64,000 bases of DNA from Eucommia ulmoides (Eukaryota > Streptophyta > Magnoliopsida > Garryales > Eucommiaceae), in assembly GCA_016647705.1 (NCBI GenBank), contig CM028335.1:5149579-5213578 (forward strand), written 5' to 3'. Position numbers and translations under genes: made by a program. The notes beneath the pieces are model-generated. The model saw only the letters and a list, made by a program, of their open reading frames with translations. It did not search any database and was not told the origin of the DNA. Within the stretch, counting starts at the first letter, position 1. Every line of letters starts with the position of its first letter. Positions 21,587 to 33,977 of this stretch are shown here, one piece after another.

Positions 21587-22969
21587 CTAATTTTAGATCC
21601 GCATAATATACGGGTTTAAAAAAATAAATATCAATATATATTTATTATTTGAATATTACACATACAACAATTGATCGCTTAATTTTATATTTAATTTATT
21701 TTATGAAAGTCTGGAAAAAAAAAAAGTTAATGTTAAAAAATAAAAATTAAATTGTAAGCTAAAAAACAAATAATGTCAACCTTTGAAATAATTATTGTTC
21801 TATCACTCACATTTATTATTAGAAAATAATATATAATATGTAAATAATCTCTTAGAGGATTTTTTAAAATTTCTATTTTCTTTAAATAATAGTTTTAAAA
21901 TAAGCTAATAGATCTTTTTTTTATATTGTTTAAAAGTTATATGTAACTAATTGATGGAGAGAGAAAATTTTGTTTTATTAAATGGTTAGAGAAGGAGAGG
22001 GAGATAAAGAGATAAGGTTACGTATAATTAGTTATAATGAAAATAATCTTCAATTAAAATATAGATAAATTTCAGTGAAGGTTTTAGTCATTGTTATTGG
22101 AAAAACTTACAATGATATTCCCTATCATTTGAAAAATATCTCCGACTTCTTACTTCTTTTGATATTAATATAAAATTACATATTTATCCTTGATACTATA
22201 TTATTAAAAAATTAATTAAAACTATCTAATAAAAAATTACTCTTATAACCCTCTTAAAAAAATTATAATTTCGGTTTTTAAATTATGTTTATGTAAATAT
22301 ATTTATAAAAAAAAATTTAATATTTTTGGGATCAAATGATGATTGCTACATTTTTTAAGTATTTAAAAAGTACTTCGTGCTGAGTTTTTAGAATTTAAAA
22401 TTATTATGAGAATTAAAAATTGTTGATTTACGCAATACATTTTCTATTCTATTTTTTTTTTTCTTTTTGGGATCAAGTGATAGTTTTTTGTGGTTTTTTA
22501 GTACTTAAAGATTACTTGCTGCTGAAAGTTTTAAATTTTAAATTACTATAAAACTAAATATTTTTTTATCTTTGAAATTTAATTACACTTTATATATAAG
22601 TTGTTTAATTTAATTTAATTTTTTTTTTTAATTATTTGGTGAAGTTTTCATATGAGATTTTATTTATTAATACTTTCACTTAATTAAAAAACATTAGCCT
22701 TGTGGATTTTCTATTTATAATTATAAGTATTTTTTGAAATTAAAATAATTATAGATTTTAATATTATCATTATTATTTATTTATTTTTTGTAAAATTTCC
22801 AAAATACTTGAAAGAGGCTTATTGATGAAAAAAACAAACAAATATAAGAGCTTAGGAAGAAGTGGTAATAATTAATGAAAAAAAAAAAAATCATCAAAAG
22901 GTTTAAAGGAGTCATTCTCAGATCTCATTGAAAGTTTCTCTCTTTCCACTTTTATATATTAGTAATAGA
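21587..22969 (-). mobile_element. Non-autonomous Helitron A
   Basis: Read on the minus strand it starts ATCTATTACTAATATATAAAAGTGG (TC start after A at 22969/22970) and ends with ACCCGTATATTATGCGGAT, an imperfect hairpin, then CTAAAATTAG before host T (plus A at 21586). Plant Helitrons start TC, end CTRR with a hairpin about ten bases before the end, and insert between A and T. Here the last four bases are TTAG, one change from CTAG. Internal sequence is related to Helitron B at 24038-26870. AT-rich, no coding. Confidence 0.6.
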
Positions 22970-24037
22970 TATTTAATATATAGGGTATGAATTTGAGACA
23001 CCTTTATTCTTTAATTTTGGATTGAGAACCTTGTTTATTCGCTTCTAATCAACTAACAACTCACAAAAACCAGTCCATGGGAAACCCAAAAATAAATGTT
23101 CAAAATTAAAATTACGTATTATAGTTATTATATTTATTTAGTATTAAGATTAGGGTAATTGTTTCTTTGTTTTTCAAGATCTTTCTATTGTAATTCTGCA
23201 AAATTATGTTTCGTGGATATTTTCTTGTAATTATGCATTTATTATTCACAATAATAAACGTGGGTATTTAAAAATTTCTTTAAATTTTTAAAGAACACAA
23301 AACATAAGTGACCTTCTCTTAAAATATATTTTTTATTCTTTTTTTAAAATTTACTGGCACCCCAACTTGAAGAAAAAAAATCATTTTTTTTATTTGTTAG
23401 GGATGAAAAAAACATATGTTTTTTTAAATAGGGATGTTAGCATAAAAAGATAAAGGAAAAAAATTAAAAGAAATATTTATGTATTTTTAATTATTTAATT
23501 AGTTTTAAATTATTAATGCTAAAATTCTTGTTAGAAAAAAAAAATTCAATAATTTTTTACTTATAGGGTAATTAAATAGTGTTTGACAGAAAACGATAAG
23601 GGTATGACTGATATTTAGCAAATCGGCATTTGTGATTTTTGACAAAATATCAGGAAAGATAAATGGTAATTACCTAATAAACATTAGTCTCTTTCTTATG
23701 AAGAATACAAGTAGCATACACTATTATTGTCTACATCAAGTAACATTAAACACTGTTATCAGTCCATGACAAACTTTCATATGAAGAATTAAGGGACGGA
23801 TTATACATACTGAAATTAACTTTAATAATGTACTATAAAATAAAATAGTATGATGAATTTATCAATTATTAGAAGTCAAATTTTTTAATTTAATTAGTTG
23901 ATATCACACCTACTCTTTTTTTTTTTTTTTTTAAGAGTAAAAATATTTGTTTTGTTATAAAAATTATTTATTTTAGTAATTTTTTTATGCCGAGTGGGAT
24001 TTTTTAGTTAAAGAAAATCTTTAAATATAATATACTA
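22970..24037. other. AT-rich spacer, no gene recognised
   Basis: 23575-23685 (GTGTTTGACAGAAAACGATA ... AATGGTAATTACC) resembles a MULE end like those at 20925 and 63850; no partner end identified. Confidence 0.35.
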
Positions 24038-26870
24038 CTAGTTTTAGACTCGCATATTATACGATTCTAGTAAAAAAATTATATATTTATTTGAATGTTA
24101 GATATATACACAATTGATTCTTTAATTTTATAATTCATATATTTTATAAAAATATAGAAAAAATAAATTTGTATATTAAAAAATAAAAATAAAGTTATAA
24201 CCAAAAAAATTTGTTAATGTGAATTTTAAAAACTATTAATGTCAACACTCATATTTAGTTTCAGAAAAAAGTAAATAAGTTTTTAAAGGGATTTTTCAAT
24301 TTTTTTTTTTTTCAAATAATGGTTTTAAAATAATATAATAGGTCTTTTTTTTATATTATTTAATAGTGCTATTATTTGATTAAAAATTATTGGAATACGA
24401 ACAAATGAAATTTAATAATTTTATATGTAATTAATAAATGGAGAGATATAATTTTATTAAATGGTTGGATAAAGAGAATGTGAGAAAAATATAAGTCGTA
24501 TATAATTATTTATAATAAAAACAATCATGAACTATATGAGTAAATTTCACTGATACCCCTTGTCATTTGGAAAACTTACAACGATATCCTGTGTCATTTG
24601 AAAATTATCTTCAACACCTATTTCGTTTGATGTTAAATATCAAATTGTTTATTTGTCCTTGTTACTATACTATTAAAATTTAGTTAAAACTATCTAATAA
24701 AAAGAATTATTCTTATAAACCTCTTAAAAGAATTACAATTTGGACAAAATTGATTTTTGTATTTAAATTTTGTTTATGTAATACATTTTCAATTTTAATT
24801 TTTCTTTTATTATTTTTCGGATCAATTGTTAGTTGCTACACTTTTTTTAGTATTTAAAGAGTGTGTTTGGTGCTGAATTTTTTAAATTTAAAATTATTTT
24901 GAGAATTAAATATTATTAGTTTATATAATACATTTTCAATTCCATTTTTTAATTACTTTTGGGATCAAATGATGGTTTGTTATAATTTTTTGAGTATGTA
25001 AAAAGAAATGATACTGATTTTTTCAAATTTAAAATTATTCTAAGAACTAAATATTTTTTATTTATGAAATTTACTTGCAATTTATATATAAACTATTTAA
25101 TTTAGTTATAGTTTTTTTTTTTTTTTGAATTGTTTGGTAAAGTTTTCATATGAAAATTTATTTAGTAATATTTTCATTCAAATTAAAAAATAATGAGCTT
25201 GTGAATTTTTGAATTGTTATTTTTTTACTCTTTATTATGCTTGTACTTTTTTATCTCGTTTTGTATATGAAATTATTTGCATAAAAAGAAGAAAAAAAAT
25301 TATTTCTATCAACACTTATATGAAAAATAAAAAATATAAAAATTGATGAGTGTAAAAATTGTCACTTCAATGCAACCAACTGAAGACTGCCATGTGTCCA
25401 CAACTCCCGACAAAGGGCAAATCACCCCAAAGACTAAGTATGGAAAGTGCACCGAGAAGAGGAATAATCTGGATTCGCGGATTTTTCGAACACAACACCA
25501 ATCTGCCTTGCCGTTCGGATTGTACCCTTATTCGCTCCAACCATCCCTAAAAGCTTCAACACTCTTCAGGAAGAGCCGACATTCCATCACTGGGATGGGG
25601 AACCCTTTTCCATCTCGGCGTTCTCCGTCGCAGCGTTACTCACCTCGTAAATCCACCCATCGTATCTCCTCAAACAAAGCCCCCCTCTCTGTCTCCAACT
25701 ATCCAAGAAGGGAAGGGCATAAAGTTTCATATACTTCCTCTTCCCGACTCTGGTTATTCGGGAAGGGTGGAAATTAGGCTCCTCATCCAGGCCACGGCAT
25801 GGTTGTGTATTCCTCAATTTATAAGTTGGTTCAATTCCCCATCCCAAAACATCTCTAAAATATCTCCTAAATATCCCAAAATATCTCATAAATATCCCAA
25901 AGTATCTTTAAATATCTCCATGGCTCTCTTCCCCAATAAAAAATATCACTAAATATCTTACAATATCGTCAAGACAAAAGCCCCTTGGCACCTTCTCATT
26001 GGTTGGAAGTTAAGATGGCACATTGATATGATTTTAAGGAGACACAAATCCATACTTAAGCCCCTAAACTAATCCACTTATTGCCTACAAAAATGAGGGC
26101 ATACAATTGCCTAAAGGTAGATGAACTTTACCCACTCTTCTTGGCAATTACTCTATAAACACTTCTCCCTGTACGCTTATTCTCACGCCGGAGAGGACAC
26201 GCAGGGACCATCCCGACAAGTCCTTTGTGCAGGTTTTCAGGTGCTCATCTTCCCGGAACTACTCACTTTCAAGCGCTAGCTCATCCTTCCAAGGATCATC
26301 AGGTGTTTTGGTCCTCCCCTTCTCAGCCCAAGAGATTTTTGGGTTCTTTCCAATGCAGACCCTCCCCTTCCCGGCCAGAGACCTTTTTGCGGATTGGAAT
26401 CTCCATAGATCGAAGATCTCCACTCTAGACCTCTACAACTCATCCAAGGCTGGTCAGACCATACCGTTGGATTCAACCAAAACTTGACATCAACAAAAAT
26501 AATTAAAAAAAAAAAGATATATTTTTTTAAAAATAAAAGTCTAGTAAGTATGAAATTATTTGCATAAACTAAAAAAAAATCATTACTTCTATCAATACTT
26601 ATATAAGAAATAAAAAATATAAAAAAATAAAAAGAAAATATTTTTTTTTAAAAAAAAATAAAAATTCTAGTCAGTGAAACATTTATAGTTTTTATTTATT
26701 TATCATTTAAAACTTATGTTAATTAAAGAGAGAAAATTGAGAAGAATGAATTTGTGAGCATTTAATAGGGATTTTAAAGGTGTGAATTAAGAATGAATAA
26801 GAATGCAAGAAATATATTTATTGAGCTCTCATTATTTCTGAAATTTTATCTTCCACTTTTAGTATATAGA
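24038..26870 (-). mobile_element. Non-autonomous Helitron B, interrupted by a solo LTR
   Basis: On the minus strand the start is TCTATATACTAAAAGTGG (plus 26853-26870, next base T) and the end is TATAATATGCGAGTCTAAAAC then CTAG (plus 24038-24041) before host T. Shared words with Helitron A, such as AAAATAAAAATnAAnTTnTAA, TTTTTTATATT then TTTAA, and CAATTTATATATAA, run in the same order. A 1.15-kb solo LTR (25344-26495) splits it; without it the element is about 1.7 kb. Confidence 0.65.
25344..26495 (+). mobile_element. Solo LTR (Tat-like family), 1152 bp, TSD AAAAT
   Basis: Starts TGATGAGTGTAAAAATTGTC and ends CTTGACATCAACA. The flanks are a perfect 5-bp duplication AAAAT (25339-25343, 26496-26500). 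It is the same LTR family as 3598-4868 and has lost its internal region. The neighbouring AAATATCTCC repeats (25850-25960) match those in the other copy. Confidence 0.9.
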
Positions 26871-27820
26871 TATAGATATGATTTGAGAGGGAAAAAAAAA
26901 AGAATTCGTTTTTTCATCCCTTTTTTCTTTTCCATTCCATTTTCATTCATTACCAAACAAGATTTTTTTCATTCTTCCTCTCTTTTTCTTTTTCATTTTT
27001 CCATCTACCCTTTTTTCCACTCAACCAAACATTACCTAAAATGAAGAGAAAATGATTGAAATTTGAGCAAAGGTATAAAAATTACAAATATACCCTCAAT
27101 AATAGATTTTATTTTTTTTAAATTTATTTTTATAGTATATGAGAATAAAATAATAAATTATATTAAAGTAATTTTTTTTTTCTTTTCTAATCAAACAATA
27201 CTAGAAAAAAATATTTTTATCTCGTAATAAATAAAAATATTATCTTCCTATTTTTTTTTCTTGGTCATTTTCTTTTCTTCTAACTAAACCTACAAGAAAA
27301 GTAGACACCAACCAAAAGTCATCTATTTTTTTTTCCTTGGTCATTATCTATTTTTCTAGCTAAACGTACTAGAAAAGTACACCAACCAAAAGTGATCTTA
27401 ACGTTTTAGGTTATCAATCATGCCTCCATAGTCTTCCGGAGCAAGTTGTTTATTGGCATGGTCGTCCCATGGGAATAGACTTAGGAAGAATATGATGAAA
27501 AATATACCTCTTTTTATTGGCACGATAGTTGACTAGGTTTTGGTCTCTATTCAATTTTGAGAAAAGGAGGAGAAAGAACACCATAGAAAATAAGATATTT
27601 TTTTTTTGCCGTGTTAGAAAAGGTTACCTTTAAAAGACGTATTTTTATAAAGTCAATTAGTATTCCGCTTTATTTCATAATATATACGCACACATTAAAG
27701 ATGACCCAGGCCGAAAGGCACATATATGTATACTAAAATATGAAACGCACAAATTGAGTGATATTTAATTCATAAATTGAGTGATATATTATATTTTTTC
27801 TGTTACACTATTTTTTTAAT
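26871..27820. other. AT-rich spacer with a direct duplication
   Basis: No gene seen. 27255-27325 and 27330-27400 are two copies of 'CTTGGTCATTnTCTnTTnTTCTAnCTAAAC ... ACCAACCAAAAGT', about 72 bp apart. Confidence 0.45.
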
Positions 27821-28340
27821 TTAATTTCTGTAAATTAAATATTTTAATATTATTACTAAATTTAATGTACATATATTATTTCTATAATTTCTTTAAAATT
27901 AATGTTCATAATTTATTCTCTTTTATGTTAATTTTTTAAAATTACTTTCTATAAATTTAATATTTTTTGTATTATTCTTAAATTTAATCGCTATTTATTT
28001 TTTTCTATCATTTTCGTAAATTACAGTCCATAATTTCCGTATATGAATTTTTTTTTTAATTATTTCTTTAATTTTTTTTATTTACAAATATGATATTTTG
28101 ATACTATTAATAAATTTGATATTCATATATTATTCATATAATTTTTATAAATTTAATATCCATAATTTTTGTATATTATATTTCCTCTTTCATTTTTTTT
28201 AATTTCTTTAAATTTAATATTTTAGTATTATTACTATATTTAATCTCCATACATATTATTTCTATAATTTTATTTAGTATTAGTACTAAATTTAATATCC
28301 ATATAAATTTAAATTTAATAATTTAGAAAAATTTACATGT
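27821..28340 (+). repeat. AT-rich tandem array, copy 1
   Basis: Units of roughly 120-140 bp built on TAAATTTAATnTCCATA, TATTATTTCTATAATTTT and TATATTTCCTCTTT. The same unit is repeated in reverse at 30590-31230 and forward at 35215-36550. Confidence 0.65.
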
Positions 28341-28699
28341 ATTTTGTTTTGATTTTTCTTTTTCTTGGAGAAGAAGGGATGAAGAGAAGTTGAATATGTT
28401 TTTTTAATTGTTGATTACTTCATTGCACCTGCCAAATATAGATTTGAAGGAACAAGATTTAGATAGGCAATACATATATTATTTTTTTACTTTGATTTTG
28501 TTTTGGTTTGGTTTAACCCATGCTTAATTTTTAGGGGTGCTTACCGGGAGATTTTAAAAACGGTTGGAAATTACTGATTACACCTGCTACTTTTTTCATG
28601 AATCGAGCGATCCTTTTGCCATTTTTGTGATGAAAATGCCCTTAATTACTGCGCCTACATAATACATCCCTATCTTGTGGAGTTAATTTAGATAATAGA
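28341..28699. other. Spacer, no gene recognised
   Basis: 28535-28680 may be the outer left arm of the neighbouring inverted-repeat element, but pairing with 29560-29715 is weak. Confidence 0.3.
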
Positions 28700-29520
28700 T
28701 AATCATTTATTAAAATGAAAATAATTATTGTTGAACATATTTTTTTTACAATATAATTATATATTCAGATTCGTCTAAACAAGATCTTCAAAACGATATT
28801 AAATTCACTATTTTTTTCATTAATTTTCAGTTTTCACACACATATTGCATTCCACGTGGGTACTTCTAAATTTTTTAATTTTTTACGAATTATAAAATAT
28901 TACATATAACATCTATATGAAATATGATTCAACACAGATAATAAACACTTTCACACAAAAGAGAATATATGTGTTGACAGTAAATAAGAAATGTTACGTG
29001 CAATGTTACATTCCACACATAAAACGATATCAAATTCATTATTTTTTTAATTAGTTTTCAGTTTTAACATTCATGTTACATTTCACATGGGTACTTCTAA
29101 ATTTTTTAGTTTTCTATGAATTATAAGATGTTATATGTAACATCTACATAAAATACGATTTAACATAAGCAATGTTACATTCCCACACAAAAGAAAATAT
29201 TTGTGTAGACAGTAAATAGGAAATGTTACAGGTAATACAAACAATGTTACATTCCACACACAAAGAGCATATTGCATGTGAAATGTAACATTGCCTGTAT
29301 TGAATCGGATATCGTAATGCATGTGAATGTTACGTGTAACATAATGTAATAGTACTAATATTACATGTAACATCCACGTTGAATGTAACACGAATGTGAA
29401 ATTAATAAAAACAAAATATTGAATGTGATATCATTTTGAAGATTTTATTGAGACGAATCTAAATATATAATTATATCGTAAAAAAAAAAATATGTACAAT
29501 AAAAGTTACTTTTAATTTGA
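28700..29520. mobile_element. Inverted-repeat element with GTTACAT-rich core
   Basis: Left CAATATAATTATATATTCAG then ATTCGTCTAAACAAGATCTTC is mirrored on the right by GAAGATTTTATTGAGACGAATC and TAAATATATAATTATATCG. Arms are about 100 bp. The core repeats AATGTTACATTCCACAC and its reverse; 28980-29060 and 29215-29270 are similar direct copies. No gene. Confidence 0.6.
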
Positions 29521-30589
29521 ATAAAATGATTTTGTGTGAAACCTCCAAATAAGGAAACTATAAACGCGAGAATCATGCAGGGACATTTTTTAAAATTTGG
29601 AACTAAATAGTTCAAAAAATCTGTAGATTGAGATTATTTAGTTTATTTTCAAACATGTGGGTTGAATTGGTAGTTTCACACTAAAATTGGGATTGGGTGG
29701 TAATTTTCTCTAATTTTTATTATCTTAATAGATTAATATTTTTGTTATTGATTATTGATCGTGTTGTATTTGTAATATACATTGTTAGATGGTGGTGTAT
29801 TTAATTGTTAGTTGTTGTTGATGTTTTAGTTAGAATGTTGTATAAATAGGAGAGACTATATAAAAAAAATTTAAAGATTGTTTATTTCAATTTTTTGTCA
29901 CAACCGTGCTTACGGGCCGCGGTATCAAACATGTTCTAACATTTGGAGTGTTTATCTTTAATTTTATGTTTTTATTTTTAATTCAAATTTTATGCTGTGT
30001 GAAGTATGAATATGTGATGTTTAATAGATAATTTGTGTTTTTAGATTAAGAAACTGAGAATATTTTATAAGCTAAATATACTCATTATGGAAAATAATAT
30101 TTTTTGTGTGCGTGTCTACGTGGATCTTGAGTTTTGCTAAGTTGCATATTTGGTCGATCAAGTTTTATATTTATTTCAACCTCGTAAAATTAAAGACATT
30201 GATAATGATTTTTTGGGGAAAATTAGTTGTGGTTTTTCTATGGGTTTTCATCATGTATCAAACCACTATATTTAAGATGTTTTCTCTGAACATTTCCATA
30301 ACGACGTTCATTTGAAAAATGTAAGAGAGAAGCTTGAACTGTTGTTATAGAAATATTAGGAAAAATGTCATAAGTTTAGTGTGGTGATGAGCAACAAAAT
30401 ATCTTCACTAGAAGGCTATGTGCTGAGCACAATTGATTTTTCTTCCAAAATTATATTCGGTGCTTTTAATTTTGAATTAAATGTGCAATTTGACAAATCT
30501 AAAGATTTACACAAACATTCATCCCATTCTTGAGGAGCTAAAAATTAAATTTTCCCGTATTACTATTCGGATCAAATATATCGATTTAT
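29521..30589. other. Spacer, no gene recognised
   Basis: TTGTATAAATAGGAGAGAC at 29840 looks like a TATA region and TTCTAACA at 29936 like an LTR end, but no paired start or target duplication was found. Confidence 0.35.
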
Positions 30590-31230
30590 TGCTTTAATTA
30601 AATTTTAAAAATAATATAAAAGATAAAAAATAATATACGAAAATTATGGACATTAAATTTATCGAAATTACATAAATAATATTGAAACATTAAACTTAGT
30701 AATAATACTCAAACATAAAATTTTTAAAAATTAAATTAAAGAAATAATATAACAACAGTTAATTTAATATGCGAAAATTATGAACACTAAATTCAAATAA
30801 TATATGGACATTAAATTTAATAATAATATTTTTAATTTATAAAAATTAAATTAAAAAAATATTAAAGAGAAAAACATAATATATGAAAATTATGAATATT
30901 AAATTTACAAAAATTATAAAAATAATATATGAGTAATAATAATATTAAAATATTTAATTTATAAAAATTCAATTAAAAAAATAAGATAAAAGAGAAAATA
31001 TAATATACGATATTAAATTTACAAAATTATAGAAATAATATATCAACATTAATACTACTACAACATTAAATTTACGAAAATTAAATTAAAAAATAATATA
31101 AAAGATAAAATGTAATATTCAAAAATTATGGAGATTAAATTTTATGAAAATTATAAAAATAATATATAGACATTAAATTTAATAATAATAGTGAAACAAT
31201 AACTTTATAGAAAATAAATTGAAAAAATAA
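30590..31230 (-). repeat. AT-rich tandem array, copy 2 (inverted)
   Basis: Reverse orientation of the 27821 and 35215 arrays: TATGGACATTAAATTTATCG, GAAAATTATGAACACTAAAT, AATATAAAAGAGAAAATATAATA and similar, at roughly 120-130 bp spacing, about five units. Confidence 0.65.
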
Positions 31231-31239
31231 TACTAAAAT

Positions 31240-32401
31240 TTTGGATATTCACTAGTACATATCAGTCATACACTAGCTAGTATATATAAAAAATTTAAAT
31301 CTATATATTGGCCGAAGTTGGGATATTCAAATTCGAGCAATATTCAAGAAAAAAAAAATGGAAATTTTTTTTAAAAATCTACGTTTAGTCAAACTACAGC
31401 CATGGAAGTCTGTGTTATATTGATACCCACCTATATATTTAGTTGCCGGACAAAGGTTGAGAAATTGTTGTGCTTGAAATTCCAAGAAAGAATGATTATA
31501 ACGAACTTCATCGAATCCAAAATCACGAATCTCCGTCTGACGGACCCCTATGCACAACAATAACAATGACATTTAGCTATGAACATTTTTGTAATAAAAA
31601 ATTCATGTTTTGTAGCAAAAATGTTTTAGCGATGTAATATTTGCGTGACCAGTTTGATACACCAAAATATGGTTAAAAATGACGGAAAATATATTTTGGC
31701 AACGAACATATTTTGACAATGAACATATTTCGATAGTAATTTATCGAAATATTACTATCTTGCTAGTTTAATATATATATTAGTCATCAACCCATTAGCT
31801 ATCGACTAAGGGATTCCATGCTAATTTAATGGTCTGTTTTGTCTTCAAATCATGATTTGAGTGTATTCAAATTGTGTGAATAATACTTAATTATAATAAT
31901 AGTTTAAGTATGTCCTAATTATTTTTTATTCATGCCTTTTAACTTGCCAGCTTATTCAATTTTTTTACAATGGAAAATTTCTTATTAAATTTAGACAATT
32001 GAACACAATTAATAAAATATTGTCTTTCATATGATAACGTGCAATACATTTAAAATAAGTAAGCTTGACATATTGGAGTACTCCTCTTGGACCATTTTTA
32101 ATTTTTCTCCTAAGTAACCATGCTCTTCTCCCCTCTCTCGAACTCAGAATGGAACACTGCATTTCATCACATCAAAAAATAAATAATTAGGATAAATTAA
32201 TGTAATAACACACACAATATATATATATTACTATCTCTATGTATGCGAAGAGAGGTTTCGTTAAAAAATAGGTTAAATTAGTGTAACAACGCGCACACAC
32301 GCATCATATTTGTATGTGTGTATCTGTGTATGTGTGTGTGTGGATATACGTATGTGTTTTCTTTGTGTGTTTATAGGTTTAGGGGAGAGAGAGAGTTTTA
32401 T
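31240..32401. repeat. Duplicated block, copy 1
   Basis: Matches 36770-39470 in the same order: GATATTCAAATTCGAGCAAT, CAAAGGTTGAGAAATTGTTG, TGACATTTAG-TATGAACATT, ATGATAACGTGCAATACATT and TAACACACACA repeats. The block continues into the lipid-transfer-protein gene. 31327-31572 (minus) has an 81-codon frame that is broken in the other copy and is not called. Confidence 0.8.
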
Positions 32402-32762
32402 TTACGTATTGCAGTCAATTGACGAGTCAATGTTGACGGGGATATCTATATGGCAGAATTGAGGAAGTTGCTGAGCTCTAGGGATTTGAACCCCCATTAC
32501 CGGAGCAACTTTCTTCAGACACATGCACATGGCTTGGCGATCTAGCTTAGCTGATGCCAATTGGTTCAAAGATTGAGCCCCCTGGCAACAAGCCGGGTTC
32601 ATAAACCCCCGTCCCCACCAAATAACTCTGGCACGGCATCAACTTCGTTATGGCTTCTTTGCATGTGATGATTGACATCGTAGGAGTCACAATCAGTAGA
32701 GCCAAAACCACAATACTGGCCAAGAACCTAAAATCGATACCTCTTTTCATTGTCTTTGCCAT
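32402..32762 (-). pseudogene. Non-specific lipid transfer protein, one frameshift
   Basis: A small secreted, disulfide-bonded protein that binds lipids in the cell wall. The ATG at 32762 starts a signal peptide (MAKTMKRGIDFRFLASIVVL, then ALLIVTPTMS), followed by ITCKEAITKLMPCQSYLVGT. After about codon 52 the rest of the family pattern continues in another frame: NPACCQGAQSLN, DRQAMCMCLKK, QFCHIDIP, IDCNT, ending at TAA 32402-32404. All eight cysteines of the fold (C...C...CC...CXC...C...C) are present across the two frames, so a single-base change near 32608-32618, next to a five-G run, separates them. It may be a young pseudogene or a sequencing error. AATACGTAAAT at the end could be the donor of the intron many LTP genes have there. 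Confidence 0.85.
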
Positions 32763-32860
32763 ATGATATGTATATATGGATTCTTGATTACTCCGAAATT
32801 ATTTTGAAGTTGTTTTGATTTTGGTTATCTGAGTTGTGAAATTTCTTCATGTTCTTACTG

Positions 32861-32869
32861 TATTTATAG
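32861..32869 (-). promoter_or_regulatory. TATA box of the LTP gene
   Basis: CTATAAATACAG on the minus strand, about 100 bases upstream of the LTP ATG, at a normal distance for a short 5' UTR. No other clear promoter candidate lies between it and the start codon. Confidence 0.6.
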
Positions 32870-33279
32870 TGGAGGAAAAAAGTTTTCAATTGATGGTTTT
32901 GTAAAAACACTATATTGGTTATTTATTTCTTAGTTGTTTGTTTTTAGGAATATATGGTAACAAACACAAATTAGAAACTGAAGTAAAGTCATAAGCAATC
33001 ATTGTATATTGCATGCTTGGGGATAATATTACCTTAAAAAAAATTATGAATAAAAATATAAGTTTTTAAACGTTGAGATCAACCGCATCTTATAAGGGTA
33101 CCACATTAATCAACAAATATTTTTTTTTTGTCAAATTTTAAAGTTGAGTATTATAAGTTGTATGTTCGAAAATTTAATTTATGAATTGATCCAAAAAACC
33201 AAAAATAAACACATTCGACATTTTTCAAACGTAATTTTTCAAAGGAAAAATCGATGAAAAGTCTATTTTTTTTAAGTCT
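32870..33279. other. LTP upstream region, AT-rich
   Basis: No gene seen; presumed upstream promoter DNA of the LTP gene. Confidence 0.35.
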
Positions 33280-33539
33280 AATTGGTGAAAAGTCCTTTTG
33301 TATTATTAGATTTTGATTTAGTCATTCAAGTTAGATTTCACTTGTATTTTAGTCCCGCATTTCAGGAATTATAGAAATATTATAGGGATTGTAGGGAGTT
33401 TTTTAGTAAGTACATTTGATTTTTATAATGAATTCTATTACATGTAACTAATTTTAGTTACAATTTCATAATTGTTATTTTTCACACATATTTAGGTATT
33501 TTTAGTTACATGTAATTATATAATATTAGTTACATGTTA

Positions 33540-33580
<41 letters not shown>

Positions 33581-33977
33581 AATATTTTGTGACGTAATTA
33601 AAAAAATATCAAATTTTTTAATTACATATCGGAGTCATATAACTAAAATTCAAACATGTAACTGAAAAATATTAAACTTTTTAATTACATATCAGAGACA
33701 TATAATTAAAAATTTACATATTATTGAAACATATAACTTTTTAATTACATATCATAGACATATAATTAAAAATTTACATATTATTGAAACATATAACTGG
33801 AAAATAAAAATAAAATAAAAATAAAAATTAGTTACCTGTAACTAATACAGTAATATTACACATAAAATAGTTACATGTAATTGACGCGTGGCTACCACGT
33901 GAGTAAGGCTTCCGCCTTTTTAAAACAGATGAGATTAAATCAAAAGTTTTTATTGCTTGTAGGACTTTTTACCAATT
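33280..33977. mobile_element. Inverted-repeat element with AATTGGTGAAAAGTCC ends
   Basis: Left AATTGGTGAAAAGTCC and TTTTGATTTAGTC; the right end in reverse gives AATTGGTAAAAAGTCC and TTTTGATTTAATC. The core is rich in GTTACATGTAAC palindromes and has a (TA)n run at 33545-33572. 33670-33740 and 33735-33800 are direct duplications. No gene. Confidence 0.6.

Noticed and set aside
29738..29943. Possible copia LTR (TGTTATTG ... GTTCTAACA with a TATA-like box)
   Set aside because: No matching target duplication and the supposed primer site (TTTGGAGTG) is poor, so left as unassigned spacer.
31327..31572. 81-codon minus frame in the duplicated block
   Set aside because: The other copy (37409-37684) does not keep the same protein over the block and no domain is recognised.
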